The notes beneath the pieces were generated by a model, which did not search any database, was not told where the DNA came from, and worked only from the letters and a program-made list of their open reading frames with translations. A stretch of DNA of 64,000 nt, from positions 1 to 64,000 of the forward strand of contig NZ_JAVIFW010000005.1 in the NCBI RefSeq assembly GCF_031157275.1. Reading direction: 5' to 3'. The position numbers were made by a program, and so were the translations under genes. Source of the DNA: Streptomyces sp. LHD-70. Its GTDB lineage: Bacteria; Actinomycetota; Actinomycetes; Streptomycetales; Streptomycetaceae. Positions 9,365 to 18,608 of this stretch are shown here, in pieces. The stretch's first letter is position 1; each line of letters begins with the position of its first letter.

Positions 9365-12057
9365 GGCTCCGCCGGACCTCCTCGGGGGGTGTCCGCCCGG
9401 GCGGGGGTGAGCGCGTCCAGGACCTGGTCCGGTGGGCCGGAGGCGACGATGCGGCCGGCGGCCATGACGTGCACCGTGTCGGCGAGGTGGGCCACCAGGT
9501 CCAGGTCGTGCTCGACGATCAGCAGGCCCGTGCCCTCCGCCGCCAGAGCCCGCAACACCTTGGCGAGGGCGGCGACTTCGACCGTGTCGAGGCCCGCGGC
9601 GGGCTCGTCGAGGAGCAGCACGTGCGGGGCGCCGGCCAGCGCGCGGCCGAGCTCGACGCGGCGCAGCGTCCCGGTCGGAAGGCGCGCCGCGGGCCGGTCG
9701 CGTACGGGCCCGTCCAGGCCGAGCAGGGCCAGGGTGCGGCCGACCGTCCGGGCGTCGCGCACCCGCCCCTGCTCCGCGCCGACCGCGACGTTCTCGGCGA
9801 CCGTCAGGGACGGGAAGACGGCGAGCTGCTGGAACGTACGGGCCACGCCGAGCCGGGCGCGGGCGTGCGCGGGCCGGTCCGTGAGGTCGAGGCCGGCGAA
9901 GCGCACCCGGCCTGTCATGTCGGAGTGTCGGCGGACCGTACCGGCCAGGCAGTGGAACAGCGTGCTCTTGCCCGCCCCGTTCGGCCCGACCACGGCAGTG
10001 ATCCGCCCTGGCGGGACCTCGACGTCGACCCCGTCGAGCGCGGTGAACCCGCCGTATCTGACGGTCAGTCGGCGGCCGGAGAGGGGTTCTTCGGGGGTGG
10101 GGGTGTGGGGTGGTGCGGGGGTGGGGGCGCGTGCGGGTTCGGCCGGTGGGGGCGGAGCGGCCCGCTGCGGGCGCAGGTGGGATGCCACCCGCTCGCCCAG
10201 CGGGGTGAGGGCGACCTGCCTCCGCCGTGGGCGCAGCCGGGCCGACGCCGCGCGGAGCGCCTCGTACGGGCCGCCGGGGAAGCGGCCGATGAGGACCGCG
10301 AGGAGGCCGATCACCGCCGCCGCGACGCCGCCGCGCGTGCCCTCGTCGAGGCCCACCAGGAGTGCGGCCGCGAGGAGCGCGCCGAGCAGGGAGTCCGCGC
10401 CGAGCACCACCACGGCCGCGAACCACAGCAGGCCGCGCACCGGGTCGAACGCCGCCGGGTCGAAGGCGCGCACACCCAGGCCGAGCATGCCGCCGCCGAG
10501 CGCGGCCAGGGCGGCGCCCACGACGAACGCGCCGACCTTCAGGCGCGGCACCGGGACCCCGGCGGCCGCCGCCCCCGCCTCGTGGTCCCGCATCGCGGCG
10601 AGCGCGCGTCCGGTACGGCCCCGGCGGAGTGCGGCGACGGTGAGCAACGCGGCGCCGAGCAGGGCGAGTTCGAGGAGGTAGTAGGCCCGGTCGCCGCCGA
10701 GTCCGGCCGGGCGGTCGAGGCCGAGCCCCGAGGTCGCGTACGGCTGGTCGAAGACGAAGCGGCTGACACCCACGCCGACCGCGAACGTGGCGAGCGCGAG
10801 CGCCAGGCCGTGCCGCCGGATCGCGGGTCCGCCCGTGAGCAGGCCGAGTGGTGCGACCAGGAGTACCGCGAGGCCGAGCGCCGCGAGGGCCGGGAGTGCG
10901 GGAAGGCCGGGGAACCGGCCGGCCGCGAGCAGGGCCGTGAACAGGGCGCCGAGACCCGCGTACGCCGACTGCCCGAGGGAGATCTGGCCGCCTCTGCCGG
11001 TGACCACGACCAGCGAGAGCAGGACCACGGCGAGCGCCGGGACCTGGACGGCCGTGTGCAGGTCGGAGCCCGCGAAGCCGAGGGGCAGCAGGAACAGCAC
11101 GCCCGCCACGAGCCACGCCCCGAGCGGGGTGCGCACCCGCGCGGTGGCCGTGCGCGCCGGGGCCTCGTGCCCCTGCCCGGCTCCGTCCCCGGGCCCGCGG
11201 ACCCGCCCCGGCGCGGGCAGCACGAGCGCGGCGACGAGCAGCGCCACCACGAACAGGTTCGCCCCGACCGCCCGCAGCAGCGGCTCGCCCAGGCCCGAGG
11301 GGTGCAGCCGGGTCAGCTGGGCCTGCGCGACACCGATCCCGAGCGCGACCAGGACCGCGAGCGGCAGGCTGCGCATCCCCGCGGCCACGGCGACGGCCAC
11401 GACCTCCATGACGAGCAGCGGCAGCCCGTACGGGTCGAGGCGTACGTGCGGGGCGAGCAGGACGCCCGTCAGGCCGGCGGTGAACGAGCCGAAGGCCCAG
11501 CCGGCCGCGGCGACCCGGTCCGCGTCGATGCCGCCGAGCACGGCCAGGGAGCGGTTGTCGACGACGGCGCGCAGCTCGCTGCCGAAGCGGGTCCAGCGGC
11601 TCACCGCGCCCACGGCGGCGGCGAGCAGGACCACCACGGCCAGTTGTCCCCAGGGCGCGCTGTCACCGAGCAGCTCGGGCGCGTCCGCGCGCGCCCCCGG
11701 CCCCCACACGAGCGCCGCCCCGCCGACGAGCAGCACGAACACCCCGATGGACGCCACGAGGGTCTGCGCGGGCCCGGCGCCGAGCACCGCGAGCGGCCGG
11801 AACACGGTCCGTTCCAGGACGAGCCCGATGCCGGGCGCCGCCACACACAGCGTGACCAGGGCGGCGAGCCAGAGCGGCCAGCCCCACTCGACGGTGAGCT
11901 GGCGCAGCAGATACGCGCAGACCATGGCGACGGCGCCGTGCGCGAAGTTGAGGACCCCGGTGGCCCGGTACGTCACGATCAGGCCGATCCCGGTGAGCGC
12001 GGCCGCGCTGCCGACGGCGAGTCCGGCGAGCGTGAGGTCGTACGTCAGGGAGTCCAT
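9361..12057 (-). CDS. LivH-LivM-LivG fusion: two permease domains plus ATPase
   Basis: An 898-residue polypeptide normally split into three genes. Residues 1-285 are LivH-like permease (GLIVTYRATGVLNFAHGAVAM). About 305-600 are LivM-like permease (VVVTGRGGQISLGQSAYAGLGA). A basic Pro-rich linker at 600-650 leads to the LivG ATPase at 650-898, with Walker A GPNGAGKST, a divergent signature (LPTGTLRRVELGRAL) and Walker B HVLLLDEPAAGLD. The ATG at 12057 begins MDSLTYDLTLAG, only one base past the stop of the upstream gene. It should form an importer with livF and the binding protein at 13275. Substrate uncertain. Confidence 0.9.
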   Translation of the reverse strand: MDSLTYDLTLAGLAVGSAAALTGIGLIVTYRATGVLNFAHGAVAMVCAYLLRQLTVEWGWPLWLAALVTLCVAAPGIGLVLERTVFRPLAVLGAGPAQTLVASIGVFVLLVGGAALVWGPGARADAPELLGDSAPWGQLAVVVLLAAAVGAVSRWTRFGSELRAVVDNRSLAVLGGIDADRVAAAGWAFGSFTAGLTGVLLAPHVRLDPYGLPLLVMEVVAVAVAAGMRSLPLAVLVALGIGVAQAQLTRLHPSGLGEPLLRAVGANLFVVALLVAALVLPAPGRVRGPGDGAGQGHEAPARTATARVRTPLGAWLVAGVLFLLPLGFAGSDLHTAVQVPALAVVLLSLVVVTGRGGQISLGQSAYAGLGALFTALLAAGRFPGLPALPALAALGLAVLLVAPLGLLTGGPAIRRHGLALALATFAVGVGVSRFVFDQPYATSGLGLDRPAGLGGDRAYYLLELALLGAALLTVAALRRGRTGRALAAMRDHEAGAAAAGVPVPRLKVGAFVVGAALAALGGGMLGLGVRAFDPAAFDPVRGLLWFAAVVVLGADSLLGALLAAALLVGLDEGTRGGVAAAVIGLLAVLIGRFPGGPYEALRAASARLRPRRRQVALTPLGERVASHLRPQRAAPPPPAEPARAPTPAPPHTPTPEEPLSGRRLTVRYGGFTALDGVDVEVPPGRITAVVGPNGAGKSTLFHCLAGTVRRHSDMTGRVRFAGLDLTDRPAHARARLGVARTFQQLAVFPSLTVAENVAVGAEQGRVRDARTVGRTLALLGLDGPVRDRPAARLPTGTLRRVELGRALAGAPHVLLLDEPAAGLDTVEVAALAKVLRALAAEGTGLLIVEHDLDLVAHLADTVHVMAAGRIVASGPPDQVLDALTPARADTPRGGPAEP

Positions 12058-12058
12058 G

Positions 12059-12628
12059 TCAGGGCTCCGGGTCCGCCTTGTCGGGCTCGTGGACTGGCTT
12101 GCCCGGCTCACGTACGGGCTGGTCCAGCTCACGCCCGGCCTTGTCCGGCTCAGGCACGGGCTCGTCCTGGTGCCGGGCCGTACGCACCGGCGGCTCGCAG
12201 ATCGGGCACGGGGTGAGGCCGGGACGCGGGTCAGCCGGTACGGCCTCGGGCTTGCCCTCGACCAGCGGGCAGTCGGCGCGGTGGTACAGCGTGCCGCCCG
12301 GCACCAGGACGAGCTCGTCGCTGCGGGCGCCCGGCGCGGCGGGCGTGGCCTCCGGGGCGCCGGGGTCGGCCGCGACGAGCAGCTCGTAGAGCTCCTGCAC
12401 CCGCGCCGTGGCCAGGGCGCCCTGGCTGCCGACGAGCAGGACGGCGCCCGCCACGATCAGCGCGGCACCGGGCAGCGTGCAGGACGCGAGATACGGGACC
12501 TGCCGCTCGGCGAAGCGCTCCCCGGAGACCCCGTACCAGCCGAGCACGCACAGCACGGCGCCGACGGCGAGGGCGGCGGCACCGGCCCAGAGCAGGGGGT
12601 GGGCGGTGCGGAGTCGGCTGGTGCGCAT
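12059..12628 (-). CDS. two-TM membrane protein with cytoplasmic CxxC/His tail
   Basis: A 189-residue protein of unknown function. Hydrophobic segments lie at about 11-32 and 50-68. A soluble domain follows with GTLYHRADCPLVEGKPEAV and TPCPIC: His, Cys and a CxxC pair that could form a small zinc site, somewhat like Ada-type metal-binding modules. The last 40 residues are a degenerate EPDKxxxELDQPVREPGKP repeat. The ATG at 12628 has GGGAG about eight bases upstream. First gene of the liv operon, one base from the fusion permease, so probably an accessory of that transporter. Confidence 0.7.
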   Translation of the reverse strand: MRTSRLRTAHPLLWAGAAALAVGAVLCVLGWYGVSGERFAERQVPYLASCTLPGAALIVAGAVLLVGSQGALATARVQELYELLVAADPGAPEATPAAPGARSDELVLVPGGTLYHRADCPLVEGKPEAVPADPRPGLTPCPICEPPVRTARHQDEPVPEPDKAGRELDQPVREPGKPVHEPDKADPEP

Positions 12629-12757
12629 CCGAGGCTCCCGGGGGATGAGAGTGGCTCTGTACCCATTTGTTCATGTCAAGAGAACGCTTGCACTCTGCCT
12701 CCGGTCGGCCGACCCTGAAAGCACCGGGCGGTCTCTGCCCGGAATATCGACCCGGCG

Positions 12758-13300
12758 GTGAGCCAGATGGTGCTCGGGAGCAGTAGGCGCAGGCGGGGCG
12801 GGACTCGGATCGCGGCTGTGGCGGCCGCCGCGATGCTGACGATCGGCATGGCCGCCACGGGGTGCGGGGACGACGGCGGGGGCACGCCACCGTCCGATCC
12901 GTCCGTCGAGCGCACCGAGGAGGCCCCGGGCGACACGGAGGACGCCGCGGCGGCGGAGCGCGAGATCAAGGCGAACTGGGAGAAGTTCTTCGACGCGGCG
13001 GTACCCCTGAACCAGAAGGAGGAGGTCCTGGAGAACGGCGCCGAGATGCGTCCGGTCCTTCAGGCCTTCAACGCCGACCCGCGCGGCAAGCAGACCGAGG
13101 CGAGCGTCACGGATGTGGAGCTGACGTCGAAGACCGAGGCCGACGTGACGTACACGCTCTCCCTTGACGGACAGCCGGCGCTGCGGGACGCGGCCGGTGT
13201 CTCGGTGAAGCAGGACGGCACCTGGAAGGTGTCGGTCAAGTCGCTGTGCGCCCTGGTGCAGATGAGCAGCGGCAATGCCTCGCCGGTTCCGGGCTGTTGA
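12758..13300 (+). CDS. lipoprotein, Mtb12-like
   Basis: A 180-residue lipoprotein. An arginine-rich n-region precedes a hydrophobic stretch ending in lipobox MAATGC (lipidated Cys at about residue 36), then an acidic linker and a domain with NWEKFFDAAVPLNQKEEVLENGAEM and VTYTLSLDGQPAL. This pattern is like the low-molecular-weight antigen Mtb12 C-terminal domain of actinobacteria. The GTG at 12758 is used; an ATG three codons on is possible. It overlaps the substrate-binding protein gene by 26 bases and shares a divergent promoter region (12629-12757) with the liv operon. Confidence 0.75.
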   Translation: MSQMVLGSSRRRRGGTRIAAVAAAAMLTIGMAATGCGDDGGGTPPSDPSVERTEEAPGDTEDAAAAEREIKANWEKFFDAAVPLNQKEEVLENGAEMRPVLQAFNADPRGKQTEASVTDVELTSKTEADVTYTLSLDGQPALRDAAGVSVKQDGTWKVSVKSLCALVQMSSGNASPVPGC

Positions 13301-14579
13301 GGTCCTCGTCGCGGCGCTGATGCTGCTGTTCGGCGCCGCCTGCGGCAGTCGGCTGCCCGAGAGCGACTTCACCGGGCGCGGCGCCGCGAGCGAGCCGCCG
13401 GCGCGCGCCGGGCCGCTCCGCGTCGGCATCGTGACCAGCGCCACCAGCCCGGTCGGCGGCCGCGCCTTCACCGGCCCGCGCGACGGGGCGGTGGCGTACT
13501 TCGAGCGGCTGAACGCGCGCGGCGGCATCGACGGCCGCCGCGTCGAGGTGCACACCTGCGACGACGGCGGCAGCGGCGTCGGCAACAACGAGTGCGTGCG
13601 CGAGCTGGTCGACGAACAGCGGGTCGTCGCGCTCGTCGCCACCGCCGTCCTCGACTACGCCGCCGCCCCGCGCGTCTCCGCCGCCGGGGTCCCCGACATC
13701 GGCGGCCAGCCGGTCGGACCCGCGTACGAGACGTATCCGCACCTCTACTCGATCTACGGGAGCCTCGCGCCGCGCACCGGAGGCAAGCCGGGCTGGGACG
13801 GAAAGCTGTACGGCGGCACCGAGGTCTACCGCTACTTCAAGCGCGAGCACGGCGCCCGCACCGCCGCCGTCGTCTCCTACAACCAGTCCGCGTCCGCCGC
13901 GTACGCCCGGCTCGTCACGCAGGGGCTGCGGGCCGAGGGGTACGAAGTGGTCACCGAGCAGGTCGACTTCGCGCTGCCCAACTTCCGCGCCGTGGCCGCC
14001 GACCTCAAGGAGCAGGGCGCCGACCTGGTCTTCGACGCCCTCGACACACACGGCAACGCCCGCCTCTGCGCGGCGATGGACGACGTCGGCGCCCGCGTCA
14101 CGGCGAAGGTCACCAACGCCCAGAACTGGACGGACACGGTCGCCGAGGACTACGAGGACGCGCCGGCCTGCCGCAACTCCCTCTGGGTGACCGGGTCGAG
14201 CCGCAACCACCAGGAGACCGGGCACCCGGCCGTAGCGGAGTTCCGGGACGCGATGAAGGGCCGGCCGCTGTCGCAGTGGGCCCTCGAAGGCTGGGCGGCG
14301 GCCATGTGGTTCACGGACGCGGCGAAAACGTGCACACGCGCGGAGCCCGAAACCGCCGCCACGCGCGCGTGCGTGGACGCGTACCTGGAGAAGGGCGAGC
14401 CCTACGACGCCGACGGACTGCTCGTCCCCGTCGTCTTCGAGCACCGCGAGGAACCGCCGAAGACCCGCACCACCTGCCTGTCCGTGGCCCGTTGGCGCGA
14501 CGGCGAGGGCTGGGTCACGCAGAGCGGCGACATGAACCGCAACTGCTTCGACGTACCGCAACTCGCGTACAAACCCTGA
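13275..14579 (+). CDS. ABC transporter substrate-binding lipoprotein (LivK-like)
   Basis: A 434-residue extracellular binding protein with lipobox FGAAC (Cys about residue 23). The fold is periplasmic-binding type I: LRVGIVTSATSPVGG, GAVAYFERLNARGGIDGRRVEVHTCDDG and HLYSIYGS are LivK/AmiC-like elements. It probably delivers the ligand to the divergently encoded LivHMG-LivF transporter. Paired Cys residues in the C-terminal third (ACRNS, TCTRA, ACVDA, TTCLS, NCFD) suggest disulfides. The ATG at 13275 overlaps the preceding lipoprotein gene. The ligand cannot be read from sequence. Confidence 0.87.
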   Translation: MPRRFRAVEVLVAALMLLFGAACGSRLPESDFTGRGAASEPPARAGPLRVGIVTSATSPVGGRAFTGPRDGAVAYFERLNARGGIDGRRVEVHTCDDGGSGVGNNECVRELVDEQRVVALVATAVLDYAAAPRVSAAGVPDIGGQPVGPAYETYPHLYSIYGSLAPRTGGKPGWDGKLYGGTEVYRYFKREHGARTAAVVSYNQSASAAYARLVTQGLRAEGYEVVTEQVDFALPNFRAVAADLKEQGADLVFDALDTHGNARLCAAMDDVGARVTAKVTNAQNWTDTVAEDYEDAPACRNSLWVTGSSRNHQETGHPAVAEFRDAMKGRPLSQWALEGWAAAMWFTDAAKTCTRAEPETAATRACVDAYLEKGEPYDADGLLVPVVFEHREEPPKTRTTCLSVARWRDGEGWVTQSGDMNRNCFDVPQLAYKP

Positions 14580-14803
14580 ACATTCGGGTACGAGCCCCGC
14601 GCACAGGCCGTACCGCGCATACGCCCACACTGCCCCTGATGCGGCAGAGCACCCCCAGGTTCCCGAAATCACCTACCAATAGCGCAACTGTTCAAGAACA
14701 AGATGATGATGCCGCCCAACCCTCACCCCCTGGTTTCGGTCTAACCCTGCGGTAGGCGGACGAGACAGGACTGTCCGCGGGGAAGCGTGGGATACGGGGA
14801 CGC

Positions 14804-16072
14804 ATGCATATTTCTTTCCTGATACACAACGCGTACGGAATCGGGGGGACGATCCGGACGACCTACAACCTGGCCAACACTCTGGCCGAACAGCACGACG
14901 TGGAGGTCGTGTCGGTCTACCGGCACCGCGACGACCCGGTGTTCCAGGTCGACCCGAGGGTGCGGGTGCGCCACCTCGTCGACATCCGCAAGGGCGCGCC
15001 GGGCTACGAGGGCGACAGCCCCGAGTACCAGCGCCCCGCACAGGTCTTCCCGCGCGCGGAGGGCCGTTTCCACCAGTACAACGCGCTCACCGACCGCCGC
15101 ATCGCCGACCACCTTGCGACCGCCGAAGCCGATGTCCTCGTGGGAACCAGGCCCGGGCTGAATGTGCACATCGCCCGCCAGGCCCGCCGCGGCCCGCTCC
15201 GCGTCGGCCAGGAACACCTCACCCTCGACAGCCACTCCAAGGCCCTGCGCACCCAGCTGCGCGGCGTCTACCCCCGCCTCGACGCGCTGACCACGACGAC
15301 CGAGGCCGACGCGGGCGCCTACCGCGACAAGATGCGGCTGCCCGGAGTGCGCGTCGACGCCATGGCCAACCCCGTACCCGCCCCCGAGGTGGCGCCCGCC
15401 GACGGCACCGGGAAGTGGGTCGTCGCGGCCGGCCGGCTCGCCCCGGTCAAGCGGTACGACCTGCTGATCAGGGCCTTCGACCTGGTCCGCGCCCAGCGCC
15501 CGGACTGGCGCCTGCGGATATACGGCGGCGGCCGGCAGAAGGACGCCCTCCGCACCCTGATCGACGAACTCGGCCTCTACAACCACGTGTTCCTCATGGG
15601 CCCCGCCCATCCCATCGACCCGGAGTGGGCCAAGGGCTCCGTCGCCGCGGTCACCTCCAGCCTGGAGTCCTTCGGGATGACCATCGTCGAGGCCATGCGC
15701 TGCGGCCTGCCCGTGGTGGCCACGGACTGCCCGCACGGCCCGGGCGAGATCATCGACAACGGTGTCGACGGCCGCCTGGTCCCCGTCGGCGACGTCAAGG
15801 CGATCGCCGGCGGCCTCCTGGAACTGATCAACGACGACGACCTGCGCGGCCGGATGTCCGCCGCCGCGCTCCTCGACTCCCAGCGCTTCGACCCCGCGCG
15901 GATAGCGGAGCGCTACGAATCGCTGTTCACCGATCTGACCGCACGCGGCCCCGCGGGACCGCTCGGCCGCTTCCGGGGCTCGCTGCACCGCACCCGCGGC
16001 GCGATGCTCGGCGGCGCCTACGCGGTCAGGGACGCGGGGCGCACCGCCCTGAGAAAGGGACGGACCGCATGA
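14804..16072 (+). CDS. GT4-family glycosyltransferase
   Basis: A 422-residue retaining glycosyltransferase with GT-B fold. The N-terminal domain starts MHISFLIHNAYGIGGTIRTTYNLA. The nucleotide-sugar domain contains VVAAGRLAPVKRYDLLIRAF and the EX7E motif ESFGMTIVE, then GLPVVATDCPHGPGEI. Acceptor and sugar are unknown. GGGGAC lies just before the ATG, and a 224-base upstream region holds its promoter. The stop overlaps the next gene's ATG by four bases, so the two products probably act together, perhaps on a wall or surface polymer. Confidence 0.88.
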   Translation: MHISFLIHNAYGIGGTIRTTYNLANTLAEQHDVEVVSVYRHRDDPVFQVDPRVRVRHLVDIRKGAPGYEGDSPEYQRPAQVFPRAEGRFHQYNALTDRRIADHLATAEADVLVGTRPGLNVHIARQARRGPLRVGQEHLTLDSHSKALRTQLRGVYPRLDALTTTTEADAGAYRDKMRLPGVRVDAMANPVPAPEVAPADGTGKWVVAAGRLAPVKRYDLLIRAFDLVRAQRPDWRLRIYGGGRQKDALRTLIDELGLYNHVFLMGPAHPIDPEWAKGSVAAVTSSLESFGMTIVEAMRCGLPVVATDCPHGPGEIIDNGVDGRLVPVGDVKAIAGGLLELINDDDLRGRMSAAALLDSQRFDPARIAERYESLFTDLTARGPAGPLGRFRGSLHRTRGAMLGGAYAVRDAGRTALRKGRTA

Positions 16073-16917
16073 GCGCTCTGCTGCCCCCGCCGCTGCCCGA
16101 CGAGGTCCACGAGGCCGACGGCACCACCGACGTCGAGCCCCGGGCCGACTGCGTCGCCGACTCCGCCGGCGGGCTCACCTTCGACCTCGCCGACCTGGGC
16201 CGCCCCGGCGCCGCGTATCTGCTGCTGCGGCTGCGCGAGCGGCAGCCGCACCGCGCCCCCACCGAGACCCGGCTCCCGCTCACCCCGGCCGCCGACGGCA
16301 GGCTGCGCGCCGTACTGCCCAGCAGCGTCCAGCTCGCCGAGGGCCGCTGGGACGTGTACGCCGACCACGGCGACACCGCCCCGCGCCGCCTCTCGCCCGG
16401 CGTCAACGACCTGCGCTCGCTCGTCGACCGGATGCCCAGCGGCACCCGCCCGCACGTCGCGGTGCGCATCCCGTACGCCACCAAGCACGGCAACCTCACC
16501 ATCCGCGCCTGGCACCGCGCCCCGCACGCCGAGGCCGGTGAACTGCACATCGACAGCGCCGAGTTGACCGTACGAGGACGGCTCCTCGGGGCGCCGTTCA
16601 CCCCGGCCGGGTACGCGGAGCTGCGCGGCCGGGCGCCGGGGCAGGCCCCGCGCCGGGTCGAACTCGGCGCGTCCGGCGGGGAGTTCGGGCTCACCGTGGC
16701 GTACCCGGAGCTGGCCGGAGAGCCCGGGATCTGGGACCTGTGGCTGCTGCCCCAGGGCCCGCACGGACCGCAGGCGCGGGTGGCCCGGCTGCTCGACGAC
16801 GTGGCCGACAAGAAGCCGATCTTCACGTACCCGGCGGTCCGCACCGGCCCGGTGGCCGTCGGCCCGTACTACACCCGCGACAACGACCTGTCGCTGCGGG
16901 TGACGGAGGCCGACTGA
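16069..16917 (+). CDS. hypothetical protein coupled to the glycosyltransferase
   Basis: A 282-residue, mostly beta-strand soluble protein with no signal peptide. Recognisable stretches: LTFDLADLGRPGAAYLLLRLRER, ETRLPLTPAADGRLRAVLPSS, RPHVAVRIPYATKHGNLTIRAW, and a closing PYYTRDNDLSLRV. I recall it only as a protein found beside GT4 transferases in Streptomyces, sometimes labelled transferase. The repeated short beta blocks would fit an all-beta domain. The ATG at 16069 overlaps the glycosyltransferase stop (ATGA). No function is assigned. Confidence 0.7.
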   Translation: MSALLPPPLPDEVHEADGTTDVEPRADCVADSAGGLTFDLADLGRPGAAYLLLRLRERQPHRAPTETRLPLTPAADGRLRAVLPSSVQLAEGRWDVYADHGDTAPRRLSPGVNDLRSLVDRMPSGTRPHVAVRIPYATKHGNLTIRAWHRAPHAEAGELHIDSAELTVRGRLLGAPFTPAGYAELRGRAPGQAPRRVELGASGGEFGLTVAYPELAGEPGIWDLWLLPQGPHGPQARVARLLDDVADKKPIFTYPAVRTGPVAVGPYYTRDNDLSLRVTEAD

Positions 16918-16975
16918 CCCCCCACGTTGCTTTCGCGGACCGTAGCTGTCCGCAACGGCTGGCAGACTCGCCCGC

Positions 16976-17953
16976 ATGTTGGAGACCTCGGCACGACTCC
17001 TGCGGCTCCTCTCGCTGCTCCAGGCCCACCGCGAGTGGTCCGGCGCCGGCCTCGCGGACCGGCTCGGCGTCACCCCGCGCACCGTCCGCCGCGACGTCGA
17101 CCGGCTGCGCGAGCTCGGCTACCCCGTGCACGCCTCACCCGGCACCGGCGGCGGCTACCAGCTGGGCGTGGGCGCCGAGATGCCGCCGCTGCTGCTCGAC
17201 GACGAGGAGGCCGTCGCCGTCGCGGTCGGCCTGCGCACCGCCGCCGGCCAGGGCATCGAGGGCATCGACGAGACCTCCGTACGCGCCCTGGCCAAGCTGG
17301 AGCAGGTGCTGCCGGACCGGCTGCGGCGCCGGGTCGGCGCGCTGAACGCCTTCACGGTGCCGATGCTGCGCGGCCGGCAGCCCGGGGCTGTCGACCCCGA
17401 AGTGCTCACGGAACTCGCCCACTTGTGCCGCGACGGTCAGCGCCTGCGCTTCGAGTACGGCGACCACGCGGGCACCACCACCCGCCGCACCGTCGAGCCG
17501 CACCGCCTGGTCTGCACCGAGCGCCGCTGGTACCTCGTCGCCTGGGACCTGGACCGGGAGGACTGGCGGACCTTCCGCGTCGACCGCATCACCCCCAAGC
17601 CCCCGCACGGCCCCCGCTTCACCCCGCGCACACCGCCCGCGAAGGACCTGGCCGCGTACGTCTCCGAGGGTGTCTCCCGCAGGGTGTACGCGGAGCAGGC
17701 CCTGGTCCGCCTCTTCGTGCCGCTCGCCGAGGCCGCCGTGGACATCTCGCCGTCGGCCGGAACCCTGGAGGACGAGTCCGCGGCTACGTGTCTGCTGCGC
17801 ACCGGAGCGGCGAGTCTCGACGTGATGGTGATCCATCTGATGCTCCTGGGCCTCGAGTTCGAGGTCCTGGAGCCCGCGGAACTCACCCAGCACCTCAGGT
17901 CGGCCCGCGACCGTCTCTCGCGGGCTCTGGAGCGCTCGGACACCCGGACCTGA
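16976..17953 (+). CDS. WYL-domain transcriptional regulator
   Basis: A 325-residue DNA-binding regulator. An N-terminal DeoR-like winged helix-turn-helix (residues 5-60, LADRLGVTPRTVRRDVDRLRELG) is followed by the WYL sensor domain at about 135-225 (VEPHRLVCTERRWYLVAWDLDREDWRTFRVDRI) and a C-terminal WCX-type extension. WYL proteins sense nucleotides or nucleic acids and often control DNA-damage or defence genes, but this one sits alone with no defence genes nearby. ATG at 16976. The product could act on its own promoter or the downstream I78 gene, but no operator was identified. Confidence 0.88.
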   Translation: MLETSARLLRLLSLLQAHREWSGAGLADRLGVTPRTVRRDVDRLRELGYPVHASPGTGGGYQLGVGAEMPPLLLDDEEAVAVAVGLRTAAGQGIEGIDETSVRALAKLEQVLPDRLRRRVGALNAFTVPMLRGRQPGAVDPEVLTELAHLCRDGQRLRFEYGDHAGTTTRRTVEPHRLVCTERRWYLVAWDLDREDWRTFRVDRITPKPPHGPRFTPRTPPAKDLAAYVSEGVSRRVYAEQALVRLFVPLAEAAVDISPSAGTLEDESAATCLLRTGAASLDVMVIHLMLLGLEFEVLEPAELTQHLRSARDRLSRALERSDTRT

Positions 17954-18254
17954 AAATGATCCGGGGAATTGCCTGGGCCTGTCGGGAAGCGGCCGATGGA
18001 CGCGTTCCTAAAAGGCTGACGTATTCGATCTTCGGCAGGCGGGCTCCCGAATTGCCGGGCGGACACAGGTAATTGCCGGGCAGCCCGGAACAATTCCGTA
18101 CCGCCCGTTCGTGTGAAGCGGGAATCGGCAAGCACATGTGGCGATCCTGTGACACAAGCGTGACCTCGAAGGTGCAGATGACCCTGGGTGCCCGCCCCTC
18201 GCGGCTTTTCGGCGGCCCTTTCACTTCCCGCCGCGAGCGGCCTACGGTGACGGC
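17954..18254. other. 301-base intergenic region
   Basis: No gene. AATTGCCGGGC occurs twice, at 18051-18061 and 18071-18081, within a stretch less GC-rich than its surroundings. It probably holds the promoter of the I78 gene; no further structure is evident. Confidence 0.45.
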
Positions 18255-18470
18255 ATGGCACCCACACCCACACCCCCCGCAGAACCGCAGGACACCCCCG
18301 ACGCGTACGTCGGACTCGACGCCGAGGGCGCCGAGCGCCAGGCCCGCGAGCGCGGCTGGTCCACCGTCAGGGCGCTGCCCCCGGGCGCGATCGTGACCAT
18401 GGAGTACCTCGCGGGACGGCTGAACTTCGAGGTCAGCGAAGGCACCGTGAAGCGCTGCTGGAAGGGCTGA
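18255..18470 (+). CDS. peptidase inhibitor I78 family protein
   Basis: A 71-residue protein matching the I78 inhibitor family: a VGLDAEGAERQARERGW helix, then VRALPPGAIVTMEYLAGRLNFEV (family pattern VRVIxPGxxVTMDYxxxRLNxxxD), ending with a single Cys near the C-terminus. It has no signal peptide, so it would act in the cytoplasm, unlike the secreted fungal members. Its target protease is unknown. The ATG at 18255 has only a weak ribosome site (CGGTGACGGC). A shared terminator follows. Confidence 0.85.
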   Translation: MAPTPTPPAEPQDTPDAYVGLDAEGAERQARERGWSTVRALPPGAIVTMEYLAGRLNFEVSEGTVKRCWKG

Positions 18471-18527
18471 ACGGACCCGGTACGGGACCCGGTACGGACC
18501 CCGAAGGGACCCGGTACACGACACGGC

Positions 18528-18567
18528 GAAGGCCCCGGCCCCCTGATCAAGGGGAGCCGGGGCCTTC
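18528..18567. terminator. bidirectional terminator between I78 and PAP2 genes
   Basis: Perfect 12-bp arms 18528-18539 and 18556-18567 (GAAGGCCCCGGC with GCCGGGGCCTTC), extended inside by CCCC/GGGG. The stem lies between two convergent genes and ends in GAAGG/CCTTC on both sides. Confidence 0.85.
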
Positions 18568-18608
18568 GCATGCGGGGGAGTTGTGCGTACCGCCCCCGCG
18601 GCCTCGGG

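Noticed and set aside
9469..12216. 915-residue plus-strand frame opposite the liv operon
   Set aside because: His/Gln/Arg/Glu-rich shadow; the minus strand has Walker motifs and TM segments.
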